Positions 32,447 to 42,084 of a DNA stretch of 64,000 nucleotides are shown piece after piece (the first letter of the stretch is position 1; every line of letters begins with the position of its first letter). This stretch comes from Lepidostoma basale (taxonomy: Eukaryota; Arthropoda; Insecta; Trichoptera; Lepidostomatidae). The position numbers and the translations under genes were made by a program. The DNA lies in NCBI GenBank assembly GCA_022606425.2, contig JAHDVF020001304.1:124001-188000 (forward strand). The letters are read 5' to 3'. The notes below the pieces were generated by a model. The model was given only the letters and a program-made list of their open reading frames with translations, searched no databases and was not told where the DNA came from.

Positions 32447-32640
32447 ATCAAATCAAATCAGTTTATTTCATCAACAGACATTACAAATTTTATTTTTAAG
32501 GCATCTATTGAGAACAGGTAAAATAATATATTAACAGGTAAAATATTACACATTCACACTACCTGCATGATTTAAAGTTATTTAGCAATTACGATTTTCG
32601 ACCTCGACCCGACCTTTCTTGAAAGAACAGAGCACATTGA
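32447..32640 (-). repeat. Repeat R-G copy 1, LINE-like 3' tail
   Basis: AAATCAAATCAGTTTATT, GACATTACAAA, AAGGCATCTATT and GTAAAATATTA are shared in order with 58783-58920. Read on the minus strand it ends AATAAACTGATTTGATTTG, like a retrotransposon polyadenylated 3' end. Confidence 0.6.
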
Positions 32641-34589
32641 TCAGCATTAAAGTTTAATTTTTTTAAAGTTTAACGGTTATCAGTATATTAGAAACAACAA
32701 CTAAACATTGTGAAGTATTATTTAAAAAAAAACATTTTTTTTCAAATTTTCAAGTTACTATCTAAATGTGAACGGATACTTGTGTAAATGTGTGCTTGTC
32801 TTGTGAATTATCCCTTACGAAGTCTAAATAATTTGGTTATAAGTTACATCTAGTATATTTATTTTCTCCTGGTATTATTGATTCAGTTGAACGTTTTTTT
32901 TTTTGGCAAAGTTTCGCTTAAATAGGTGACACGTGTATGTAAAATACTTGCCACGACCTTCACAAGTCAAACGCTATCTTACTTATTCTCTAAACGCCGC
33001 CGGTGTTCGCAGTTTCTTCATTTCTTATTCCCATTTGCGGAATGTTCGTTCCGTTGAAAAGAGCAATACAAAATAATTGTCGGAGTGATTAATTTATTTA
33101 TACGCGATCTTTGGCCCGCGAGTGATACGCCCGCCGCTCCGGAGTCGGGTTTGTGCCGTGTATTTCTACTACCATATCTGTGAATGTTAAAAAAAACGTC
33201 ATATTGAATAGAAAATGCACATTCATCAGGTTTCAACATAACCTCGCCAGTCTTGTTATACGCGTAACCTCAATTCATTCCATTGAACATTTGTCATTAT
33301 GAAAACTACTCGCAAAGAACAACTTGTGCGAATTAGATACATCTTGTATTATACATATAGACTTTAATTTATTCATTGAGTGTTAAGTTTTCTATTAACA
33401 ATCTAAATTATTTAATTATGAGTATTATTCACTCTTCATTAAGTCGTCTCTTTACGAAGGTTGGCGATCCAGTTTATTCGTGAAGTCGGCAGTCCTATGT
33501 TTTTTTAACCAGAAGATTTGATAATATCCCATTCGAATGGATTATTCACCACTTACATACAATTGATATTAATTCTTTGTACTTGAATACCGCTGTTATT
33601 ATCTATCGCACCCAGATCGCTCTGTCCAGTTATCGTACAGTATTTATGTCATTCCGCTTTCGGACACAATACAATTCATTTAATTGATTACCGCCTTTGA
33701 AATAGCATGGCACATATGAAAATATACGACATTATAGAGCAGTCAATTTCAATCGTCTCTGCTATTCAGCTCGTAACATGGATACAGATTAATAATTTAC
33801 AGAGCACATACGAGTACACGTACAGCACTGAACACGCTCCCAACTATGGTAATAACGGACAGTGCACATGATTCGTTTACATTTCACAATAAATATTTAT
33901 ATGCAATTATTATTGTTGTTAATTTATATATCGAATGCATCTTTCCGTTTGCGTTTTATTATAATTAATCACTTGTTTTTTTTCTGGTTAGTGTATCTCT
34001 CGATAACCTTATAAACACATCTTCTGTATATATTTTCTTTTATCCGGATAAATGCCAGAAAGTGCATTTGTTCCCGCTAGCACTTTAGCGATGTCTAAAA
34101 TTATAATTGTACGTCAAATTAAGAGCAAATAAACAGTGCTTAAAATTAAGATTATCTTGTGGGAAGTGTGCGAAGGATGATGGTTAATTGAATTTAAAAT
34201 ATGTAACTTACAAGTAGATCGTTGCAAGAAAAAAAATCTGTCGGAGATGATTATTTCAGAATCATTTCTTTATCTACCGATGCGACTCCTTAGCTAAATG
34301 CCATCGGATATAAATTACGTAATTTTATTCAACCTTACATATAGGTAGTTTCATTCAAATTACGAATATGACGTAGGTATAATAATTTATCAAGTACCTA
34401 TCTCGACCCGTAAGCATCGCTTATGTATACATATTTTTTACTATAAGTATTTATGTTTAAATGTGTTTTTAAATTATTCAAAATAAATGTGTAATACGAT
34501 ATTATATTTATTCACTGTTACCTAAGCAATGATGTATAATTCCAGATCAAATACGAGTACGTTGTTTTAATGTTGTTATTTGAATTATA
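32641..34589. other. No gene or repeat recognised
   Basis: AT-rich with GC-richer patches at 32990-33180 and 33590-33680. A 73-codon minus-strand ORF (33239-33018) has no recognised domain. Confidence 0.4.
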
Positions 34590-34795
34590 TTGGTAGAAGT
34601 TTATTGTAAATATTGAAAATAAAAAAAAGGAAATTAAAAATTCATTTATATTATAAATTAACTTTAATCCCTCTTAGGTTTACGCCTTCGACCGGTTTCG
34701 GCAGCTCGCTGCCATCTTCTGAACGGAGAGAGATGACAGAATTAAGTGGATTTAAATTTAATATACAATATAAATGAATTTGAAATTTAAAAAAA
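34590..34795. repeat. RZ1 repeat, copy at 34590
   Basis: GTAGAAGTTTATTGTAAATA end, then GGTTTACGCCTTCGACCGG. Minus strand 34726-34685 carries CAGAAGA, U, GGCAGC with GCUGCC around GA, GAAAC, CG, GUC, GAAGG. Only one strand has the ribozyme-like centre. The downstream arm keeps AATATACAATATAAATGAA but not a second hairpin. Confidence 0.7.
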
Positions 34796-34969
34796 TATTG
34801 AACAATATTTTTTAAACTTTGTAAACATCACGAACTTTATTTAAAAATAAAATTAAAAATAAAATACAAACATGTTTCGGACACAGAAAGCCTTTATCAG
34901 TGTTTTGTATATACAATATTTAAACAAAATTTTCATGAATGTGGTCTATTTTTGTTTAAATATTTATAT

Positions 34970-35140
34970 AACTAACTGACTAACTAACCATCACGCCGTC
35001 TCCCCGAAAGGGTAGGCATAAAGAATGGACTACCACACTTTTCTTTCCTGACACATTTCTCTCGCTTCCTCAACATTCATACATCGTGTCAGCACGTGCG
35101 TCGATTTCTCTGACCCCTCACCTGGCCGACATTCAATATT
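34970..35140 (-). mobile_element. LINE-B 3' end with (GTTA)n tail
   Basis: Antisense of the LINE-B tail: CATCACGCCGTCTCCCCGAA, GGTAGGCATAAAGAATGG, CATTCATACATCGTGTCAG, GGCCGACATTCAATATTTGA. 5'-truncated, nested in the RZ3 pair. Confidence 0.85.
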
Positions 35141-35196
35141 TGATTTATTTATATTTATATTGTATATACAATATTTATATTGTATTATAATATATA

Positions 35197-35243
35197 CAAA
35201 ACACTGATGAAGGGCTTCTGTTTCCGAAACATGTTTTCATAAA
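35197..35243 (+). ncRNA. Hammerhead-like ribozyme, family RZ3, plus strand
   Basis: Canonical core CUGAUGA (35204-35210), extra A, stem II GGG/UCC, GAAAC (35226-35230), AU, GUU (35233-35235). Stem I is weak: ACA against UUC. Core intact, GUU triplet suboptimal. Confidence 0.6.
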
Positions 35244-35389
35244 AAAAAATTTTTAAATAATGTTCATGTTGTTTACAAATTTTAAAAAATATTGTTCAAT
35301 GAATCCGAAACACAATGTCACGGCGAATATAGAAGAAATGTTTTTTTTTTTTCATTATTTACGATATTTTTTAAATTAAATTCGTCTTT

Positions 35390-36060
35390 TCGTGAGCTTT
35401 ATTGTAAATTTTCTTGGTTGATAAACCAAACACGGCATTTATATTTTGTTTGTCGGAAATTTTAAAAGCCTTTTGATTGTGGTTTACGGGCATCAGTTAA
35501 TTTACCCCGATAATCCTGTATAAGCTCTCGTCTCGCTGCAAGCTCCACACAGAGCGCCAACACTTCCAGGGACACGACAGCACATTAGTTCCCGGGAGAT
35601 TCATGACCCGAGGCAGCCCGACAGATGCTCCAGACATCTCCCGCCATTTTCTCGTGTCGCGCGTTCATACATTTTTTTAGAACCTCGACATACTAGCCTC
35701 GCCAGAAAGCATTAAACCGAATATTGTATGTATAGCGATTAATTTATTCGTTTGTAAGGCTCGTGGAGATTCCGTCGAGTGTTGTATGCCGCGTTGGAAA
35801 ATCGCTCTCTGCGGGAATTTCGCTCTTAGCTGCGTTTGTCATCCCACCGCCACCGCGGTAAAGTAGAATTAATAGAGAAAATAAACTCTTGAAGCCCTGA
35901 AATAACGATGACACGGAAACAGGCGGCTTCTCGGATGGTCACGTCTTATTATGTTATTAATTTAAATTGTAAATTTCACGTCGTTTCACAATACAAAAAG
36001 ATTTTTCTTAGGGATTCTGGATATAAACTAACTTAAGGTGCATATATTTAAAACTAACTA
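35390..36060. other. GC-richer non-repetitive block, unknown
   Basis: 35480-35900 is clearly richer in GC than its flanks and not repeated in the window (for example CCCGGGAGATTCATGACCCG). No ORF of note. A candidate conserved non-coding region, on composition alone. Confidence 0.3.
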
Positions 36061-36064
36061 ACTA

Positions 36065-36150
36065 GGCTAATGGATAGGGGGCGGTGGCGTGCTTTGGGAG
36101 AGGCCTACATTCAGCAGTAGATGACAGACGGCTGATGATAAATGAACTAA
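36065..36150 (+). mobile_element. LINE-C extreme 3' end
   Basis: GGATAGGGGGCGGTGGCGTG, then GGGAGAGGCCTACATTCAGC encodes RWRALGEAYIQQ, the LINE-C C-terminus (GEAYVQQW), plus-strand orientation. It abuts antisense LINE-B. Confidence 0.65.
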
Positions 36151-36154
36151 CTTT

Positions 36155-36545
36155 CCTCGGAGGGGTAGGCCGAGAGAATGGACCGCCATACTGCTCTATC
36201 CTGACATACCTCTCTAGATTCCTCTACATTCATACGTCGTAAAATGCACAGTCGTCGATTTTTCTGACTTCAAATATGGCCACCTTTTAGTATTCAATTA
36301 ATGTTACCATGCCATGCTTTCCTTGGTCTTCCACGGCTTCTCTTTCTATCTCACTGCTTGTATACAATATTTTGACCACTTTTCTCTCGTCCATTCTTTC
36401 CATATGTCCAAACCATCTCAGAGATCCTTTTTTAATTTTATTAATGATGCGATAATCTGCCTTACATTATTATTTCCTCCTTATTTTGACGTTCGGTATC
36501 CTATCATATATCGTTTACCCGCACATTCTTCTCAGTGATCTTATG
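36155..36545 (-). mobile_element. LINE-B 3' fragment
   Basis: Antisense text CCTCGGAGGGGTAGGCCGAG, CATTCATACGTCGTAAAATG, CCATGCTTTCCTTGGTCTTC, CATTCTTTCCATATGTCCAA, ACCATCTCAGAGATCC continues to the RRMCGKTIYDRI-equivalent. Long copy, 3' end near 36155. Confidence 0.85.
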
Positions 36546-36819
36546 AAGAATTTTCCTTTTTATCAATGTGTTATTTGGTTGCTGTTTTGTTGAATTTTCT
36601 TTTTGCTTTGTTTATCTTTGTGGTGGTTTTATTCGACAATCAAAAAGTCAAAAAGATCAATCATAATGATTAATGGGAATTTAAATGGAGTATTTCGAAC
36701 GTGATGACAGCGAGCTTTTAACATATCGATCTTATAAAAAAAGTCTTTAAAAAGACTCGTCTATTATGCAACTGTTAGTTGTGATATAAAACAAAATTAA
36801 TAATTTAATACAGGAATTA
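36546..36819. other. No gene seen
   Basis: Nothing recognised. Confidence 0.4.
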
Positions 36820-37165
36820 CAAAGGCTGATATAAGGATGGAATGTAGAGCGGAAGAAAGTATAAGGAACAAAATTATGGTAGGATCACCGCGTTAATTCG
36901 GACATATGTAACGCATGGATGAAGAAATAATGGTTAATAAAGTATACGTTAACGATTTGAATGCAGTCGTGGGAGACCGAGGAAAACTTGGTATGATCAA
37001 ATTAATCAAAATTTTAAGGTCAGCCATGTTAGAAAGCGGAACAATCGATGTGCGTGTATGACTCGCTGTATGAATGTGGAGGAAGCAAGATAGGTGTATC
37101 AGGATCGAATAGTGTGGCGTTCCATTCTCTCTGCCTACCCATCCGGGGAAACGATGTGACGGTTT
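36820..37165 (+). mobile_element. LINE-B 3' fragment, plus strand
   Basis: Plus strand reads, with frameshifts, GRPRKTWYDQINQN, FKVSHVRKRNNRCACMTRCM, NVEEAR, YQDRIVWRSILSAYPSGE and the GACGGTTTGTT 3' end. Two LINE-B copies (36155-36545 and this) are head-to-head within 700 bases. Confidence 0.85.
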
Positions 37166-37179
37166 GTTATTGTATTACA

Positions 37180-37385
37180 TATCTTCTTCTTCTTCGATGG
37201 CCCTACAGCCCATATCGAGCCTTAGCCTCCAGTATTCTTCGCTTCCAACTCCTCGTGTCCTCCGCTTCGACCCTCCAATCTGATACTCGTAACAACTTCG
37301 CCCCATCTCTTCCAACTTCATCCTCCCATCGCAGCCTTGGACGTCCAATGGTCTTCTACCACCTGGGTGCCACTCCAGCATTTTT
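37180..37385 (-). mobile_element. LINE-E-like 3' fragment
   Basis: Minus strand reads EWHPGGRRPLDVQGCDGRMK, LEEMGRSCYEYQI, RRTRGVGSEEYWRLRLDMGC, RAIEEEE; the last residues come from the TTC run at 37182-37196. This is a common tail type of insect endonuclease/RT LINEs. Confidence 0.7.
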
Positions 37386-37407
37386 TTGGGGTTGTATTAT
37401 ATATACA

Positions 37408-37625
37408 TTATAAAAATCTTTTTCGAATGTATATTTAGTTAAAATCCACTAGTATTTGTGTCTTCGACCGGTTTCGGCAGCTCGCTTCCTTCTTCTGGAG
37501 ACTCTCTTAGAAGATGGCAGCGAGCTGCCGAAACCGATCGAAGACACAAACGTTAGTGGATTTTAATTAAATATACATTATACAGAATTTTGACAATGAA
37601 CTTCTACCATAAATTTTCAAATAAC
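37408..37625. repeat. RZ1 palindrome, full-length copy
   Basis: Arms of about 95 bases: left begins TATAAAAATCTTTTTCGAATG and TCCACTAGTATTTGTGTC, right mirrors with GACACAAACGTTAGTGGA and CATTATACAGAATTTT. Both strands carry an RZ1 unit: minus 37500-37462 (CAGAAGA core, GAAAC, CG, GUC) and plus 37507-37545 (UAGAAGA, U, GGCAGC/GCUGCC around GA, GAAAC, CG, AUC). The U4 of a canonical hammerhead is A in this family. Confidence 0.8.
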
Positions 37626-38194
37626 ATTTTTTTTACGAAAATAGATTAAAGGGTTTCTCTTATCTTTCTTTTGAGACTTTTAACTGTCGCGTGTCCATCT
37701 TCTTGATTCATTGATTCAACAATTTGTGTCTGGTTAAGGCAGTTTTCCTATCAATAGATACCGCGGACACATAAAGGCGGGTCGCCAGCGATGCCTGTAA
37801 AAATAGCCGCCGGTATGCGGACTAGTATCGAAATAGAACGCCGTTCACTCCTTCCACATTACGGCGACCAACTCACTACCGATGTACAGAGAGACCCAGC
37901 AGTGTGCATCCATATTTTATTGCGAATAAATCAACAGGTCATATCGAATTGTCGTAAAAGTCAATTTGTATAACAAGTATACACAATAACTGAAGACGTA
38001 CAACCGAAGATTTAGTTAACTGTGTAAAGTTTAGATAATTTTTGGATTCGATGATGGGTTCATACGTCAGAACAAACGCTAATTATAGGATCTGCTTAAG
38101 ATTGTATCGTAGATACTATTATTTGATTTTTAAATGTTCTTTATTAATCAAACCTCTGTTAGTTACAATTCATTTAGTAGAAAATATATTAATT
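37626..38194. other. No gene seen
   Basis: GC-richer patch 37760-37900 (ORF 37791-37973, 60 codons) with no recognised domain. Confidence 0.35.
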
Positions 38195-38600
38195 TTAGAT
38201 AAACTTAAGGCGTTAACACCGTGGAATTCCATAATGACGAATTTTTATGAATTAAAACATTGTTTCCATTTTCAATTTATTTTTCTCGACATGTTTTTCT
38301 CGACAGGCTTACTACACCTTCATCATCGGGAGAACGATATAAACTAGTTGAAATATATTTTAAGGGAGTCAAGTATCTCTTTAATTTTGATTGATTTATA
38401 CAATATTGCCTTATTAACCGTACTGGCATTATTAATTTTAGATAAACTTAAGGCTAACAGTTACCAGGCTTAACGGGCGTTAAGGCGTTATATCGTTTTC
38501 CCGATGATGAAGATGTAAGTCTTCGAAACATGTCGAGAAAAATAAACTCAAAAGTGGAAAAAACAGTGTTTTAATTCATAAATTCGTGAAAATATATTAC
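38195..38600. repeat. RZ4 inverted pair
   Basis: Left arm (38195-38350) runs antisense and is disrupted by a duplication of TTTTTCTCGACA. Right arm (38440-38600) is a complete plus-strand unit. Both outer ends share GGCGTTA, ATAAACTCA or its antisense, and TTAATTCATAAA. Confidence 0.75.
38495..38541 (+). ncRNA. Hammerhead-like ribozyme, family RZ4
   Basis: Stem I UUUUC (38496-38500) pairs with GAGAA (38535-38539), one U-G wobble. Other copies have UUCUC with GAGAA. Core CCGAUGA (38501-38507; C replaces U4), extra U, stem II GAAGA/UCUUC perfect 5 bp around UGUAAG, GAAAC (38525-38529), AU, GUC (38532-38534). Confidence 0.6.
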
Positions 38601-38699
38601 TAGAGTACAGCAACTTCAAGATAAATCGAAAATAATACACCCATTAGTGGTATAAACAGTATTTGATTTTTAAAATAGTATGCAACAACTAAAAACTAT

Positions 38700-38870
38700 C
38701 ATAGTATTAAAGTTAAAAATGTATGTAAAATTACTTCAATTTCAATCATCGGGAGACTATAATCTGATATGCAAGTCGACCATATACCTTCGAAACATGT
38801 CGAGAAAAATAAGCTCAAATAGAAAGAAAAAAAAAACATTTAAACGATAAAAATCATCTTTATGGAATTC
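38700..38870 (+). repeat. RZ4 partial copy
   Basis: Keeps CATCGGGAGACTATAATCTG and ACCTTCGAAACATGTCGAG with AAAAATAAGCTCAAAT. The stem II partner and core between are lost. Confidence 0.6.
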
Positions 38871-39775
38871 TATAGATTATACAAAATTTAGGATTACTTC
38901 ATTTTATGATAAACGTTTTTAGATTATTCAAACTTTTTATTCGTGTGAATATTGAACCGAAATATTATTTTGGTATTTATAATAATAACTCAAGTTTCGT
39001 AATTAAAATTCCCATTTTCCTTGCGCTCATAACCGCACCACCTACCTACAACCGCTAACAGAAGCGTGATTGATTTCTCGCGTTTGCCGATGACGGCACG
39101 TCATTTGTTCGAGAGCGAGTCGACGGCACTCGTATTGAACAATATTAAATTTAAAACCAATCAATAAAGCGGATTACCTTTGTCCTTTGTGAGCACGCTT
39201 GTTAAAATGTAATTTCAAAACACCCGCGTGTCTACGTACCATCGGTGTTATGTGTTTGCATTTTCTTTTAGATCTAACCAATCTGAAATGGAATTGAGAG
39301 CAAACGGCAATTGGCGTTTTATCGTTTAAGCGCAGCACGACCCCGATTCGACAGAAGTTGAATGGACGGGGATTGGTAGTGAAAAACGAAGCGGATTAAT
39401 CATCAATCCTGCAATTTTCTTTATTGGTTTTCAGTCACGCATCACGTGAAAATGTATGTGGCAGGAAATTTATCGTTTAATCTGATCCTTTCAGAATGGA
39501 AATCACTACCTATCAATCGTTTCAACCCACATCCCTGTGTATGCGCATTATTTTTACTCACCTCATCTTCCCCTTTTGAATGTCTTTTTGTTTAACCGAA
39601 TTTAGGGTAACATGTCAAATTTAACGTCAAGTCCAATCTTTGATTTATTTCCTTTGTTGTAAGTAATTACCTGAACTTAAATTGAATCATAATATTTGTT
39701 ATAACAAAAGCATAAACGTTCCAAAATAAATCTTTATAGCATCTGTCATTTTTCAACATTGTTAAATGTTTAAAA
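38871..39775. other. No gene seen
   Basis: GC-richer single-copy patch at 39030-39420 with no ORF of note. A possible regulatory region on composition only. Confidence 0.3.
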
Positions 39776-39789
39776 ATAAGAAATATTAG

Positions 39790-39862
39790 GTTGATTGTAA
39801 GACCCGACGATGCTAACATCGGTTAGCGAAACAGTTGTCGTGAGATAATATAATCAATAGTG
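39790..39862 (+). ncRNA. Hammerhead-like ribozyme, family RZ6
   Basis: Core CCGACGA (39804-39810; C at U4), extra U, stem II GCUAAC/GUUAGC perfect 6 bp with loop AUCG, GAAAC (39828-39832), AGUU, GUC (39837-39839). Stem I: AC/GU next to the core, then an internal loop, then UUGAUU (39791-39796) with AAUCAA (39852-39857). Stem III can be three pairs. Single copy in the window. Flanks share GTTAACAA/TTGTTAAA at 39757-39763 and 39895-39902. Confidence 0.55.
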
Positions 39863-39904
39863 ATATTTATAACAAAGTTTCTTATTTTTAAACAGTTAAC
39901 AACG

Positions 39905-40445
39905 TCTGATTTTATATGATTTTTTATATCATAGCTTAGGCAACAGCGAATACACATTCATTTTGTTACATTATTGTAGACTCTCAAATTATTGATTTTT
40001 CATTATTGTATTCCTATACATAACATCGTCCTCTAAAAATTGATTGATGGTTCAGATATACTGATGTAATTATACGATTCCCCATTTTTTTTCCCCATTT
40101 TTCTCCAGTCCCGAGAGTACCCTGTGTATTGTATACTCTGTACTTTCAGTATAAATAAGCCCATAATTTGACACAACGAAGTATCGATCGGTTAATCTCC
40201 AGAAACGCTCCGCTATCTTCTTTACCCAGCGCTGGATGGAGGAAATGGATTACTTTAAGTTTCCCGAAACCTTTTTCTAATAAGGTCTGACAGATAACCA
40301 ACCAAACCTCTTTTCTTCGGCGATTTTATTGTTGCCTTATCAAGTTGGTAAATGTGCGTATACGAGTATGTATATATTTACAAAACACTTGTCTGTGTGT
40401 ACTGAAAATATCTTAAAATATTCCGTTTCAAGCTACAGATATTTT
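39905..40445. other. No gene seen
   Basis: Nothing recognised. Confidence 0.4.
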
Positions 40446-40454
40446 TTCTCGCAG

Positions 40455-40640
40455 TTTTAAAGCAATCTTCTTTTTCTTCTTTAACAGCCGTTGTCGTCCA
40501 CTGCTGGACATAGGCCTCCCCCATACTTCTCCATGTAGGATATGTCATACGGGGGGTGGTTGGCATTACAACGCCACGCTTGCCAGACGGGTTGGCGAGG
40601 TGTCCTTCCACGTTAGCCTATGCATCAATATTATCCACCG
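40455..40640 (-). mobile_element. LINE-C 3' end
   Basis: Minus strand reads EGHLANPSGKRGVVMPTTPR, MTYPTWRSMGEAYVQQWTTT, AVKEEKE. The GEAYVQQW end is the LINE-C C-terminus. Confidence 0.85.
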
Positions 40641-40840
40641 AGGTTATTTACACTCGATCTCTAATCTCGAAATAACCCGAGGTTATTTCGCATAGTTTCC
40701 AGGGGAGACCAAAGTCGAAGAGGTGTGGATAGGTACTTGGGATCAGATCAATCCTCCAGCGTAGGATTGTACTGATCCCAAGAGGGAGCGAGATCCCACC
40801 GCTCGAAGAGTCAATAGGATCCCCCTTATTCCCCCTTAAT
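40641..40840. repeat. Two short hairpins
   Basis: CGAAATAACC with GGTTATTTCG (about 40668-40690), and a 20-bp arm pair at 40736-40755 and 40763-40782 starting CTTGGGATCAG, two mismatches, loop CCAGCGT. Their role is unknown. Confidence 0.7.
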
Positions 40841-41660
40841 TTTGCCTAATTTGGCCTCTAATTTTTATTTTAGAATGCTAAACAACGTTATATTATATAT
40901 TATTTGTTCGCAAAATCACCGAAAAATCTTGATCATATATGCTTTAATTAAAATACTTTCTGTATGATAAATAGTGCATCTCGCTCTTACGACCTTACGA
41001 ACAAGCAAGACTGAAGGAGATAGCCCACATCCGGTATAAACTCCGGCCGCTGGGTCTTCTAAACAGAATTAATAAATAATATATTATTTTGTTGTTTATT
41101 TTCATTCGTTAATAATTTTGGAAAATGTATACGTCAATAATTTTGTAAAAATGTATAAAATCAAATTTTAAAGTGTTAATAAAATAAATCTAACACGTGG
41201 TATACCTGTATTTTTACACGTGGCACTAAAAATATATACGTGATATATTTTTTTCAAAATTATCAACGGATGTAAAGTTTTTTCGCTAGTATTTTTAAGA
41301 ACATGGTACCAGCAAAAAAAAAATAATCTATTTTTTCATCTAATTCTAATTCTTATCTTAAAATATATTTTTCTTAATTCTTCAAATATTACATTTTCGC
41401 GTAATTAGAAATATAAACATACAGTACCGTGTTGGTAAAACTTCATAAAAAAATAATCGTTTTACGTTTTAAAATTTTAATTACCTTTGTAGAAATACAG
41501 GAGATATAATTTCATTCTTATACCAACAGAATCTTGTACTAGAATAACCAAAAGTATATTTACATTATTCATGCTTTAATTAAGTTGATTTTAATATTAC
41601 ATTTTTCGTGCGCGCTCCATAAACTTTGAAAGTTAATAAAGGTTAGGTTAGATACTAAGT
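40841..41660. other. AT-rich, no gene seen
   Basis: Nothing recognised. Confidence 0.4.
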
Positions 41661-42084
41661 ATTATAATTTTTATTTTATTTTATTTATTGTTATAAACGG
41701 AATAAATTCCAATACATTATTTTCTTACAGACAATTTACTTAAATCTATGAACATTTTAAGAGCAACGGTAAAAATTAAGCCTAGGACAAGTTAAGTCTG
41801 TGCGTCTATGCAGGTAAGTATTGTAATAGGTTTTTGATGAAAAAAGGACACTATTATAAATGAGAATACAGGTATTAAAGATAGGACATAGTTAAAATTA
41901 AGAATACAGGTATAAGATTATTAACGGAGAAGTACAATTATAAAACTAAGACTACAGGTAGGTATATAGATTATTTAAGGACTACAAAAAGATTACAAAG
42001 GACTCATTCAAATCGACATAGAAACAGAAGATTCGAAAAATCACGTTCATTAATACTATGAACTAGTTTAAAAACAAAAATAAA

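Larger units (their letters stand above)
34800..35345. repeat. RZ3 inverted pair enclosing a LINE-B fragment
   Basis: Left arm (34800-34935) has a minus-strand RZ3 unit with CUGAUAA core and AAAACA/UGUAUU stem I. Right arm (35145-35345) has a plus-strand unit and ends GGCGAATATAGAAGAAATG. Between them (34970-35140) is a minus-strand LINE-B 3' end with a GTTA tail (CTAACTAACCATCACGCCG). So a LINE-B copy landed between, or was captured by, two RZ3 arms. Confidence 0.7.
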
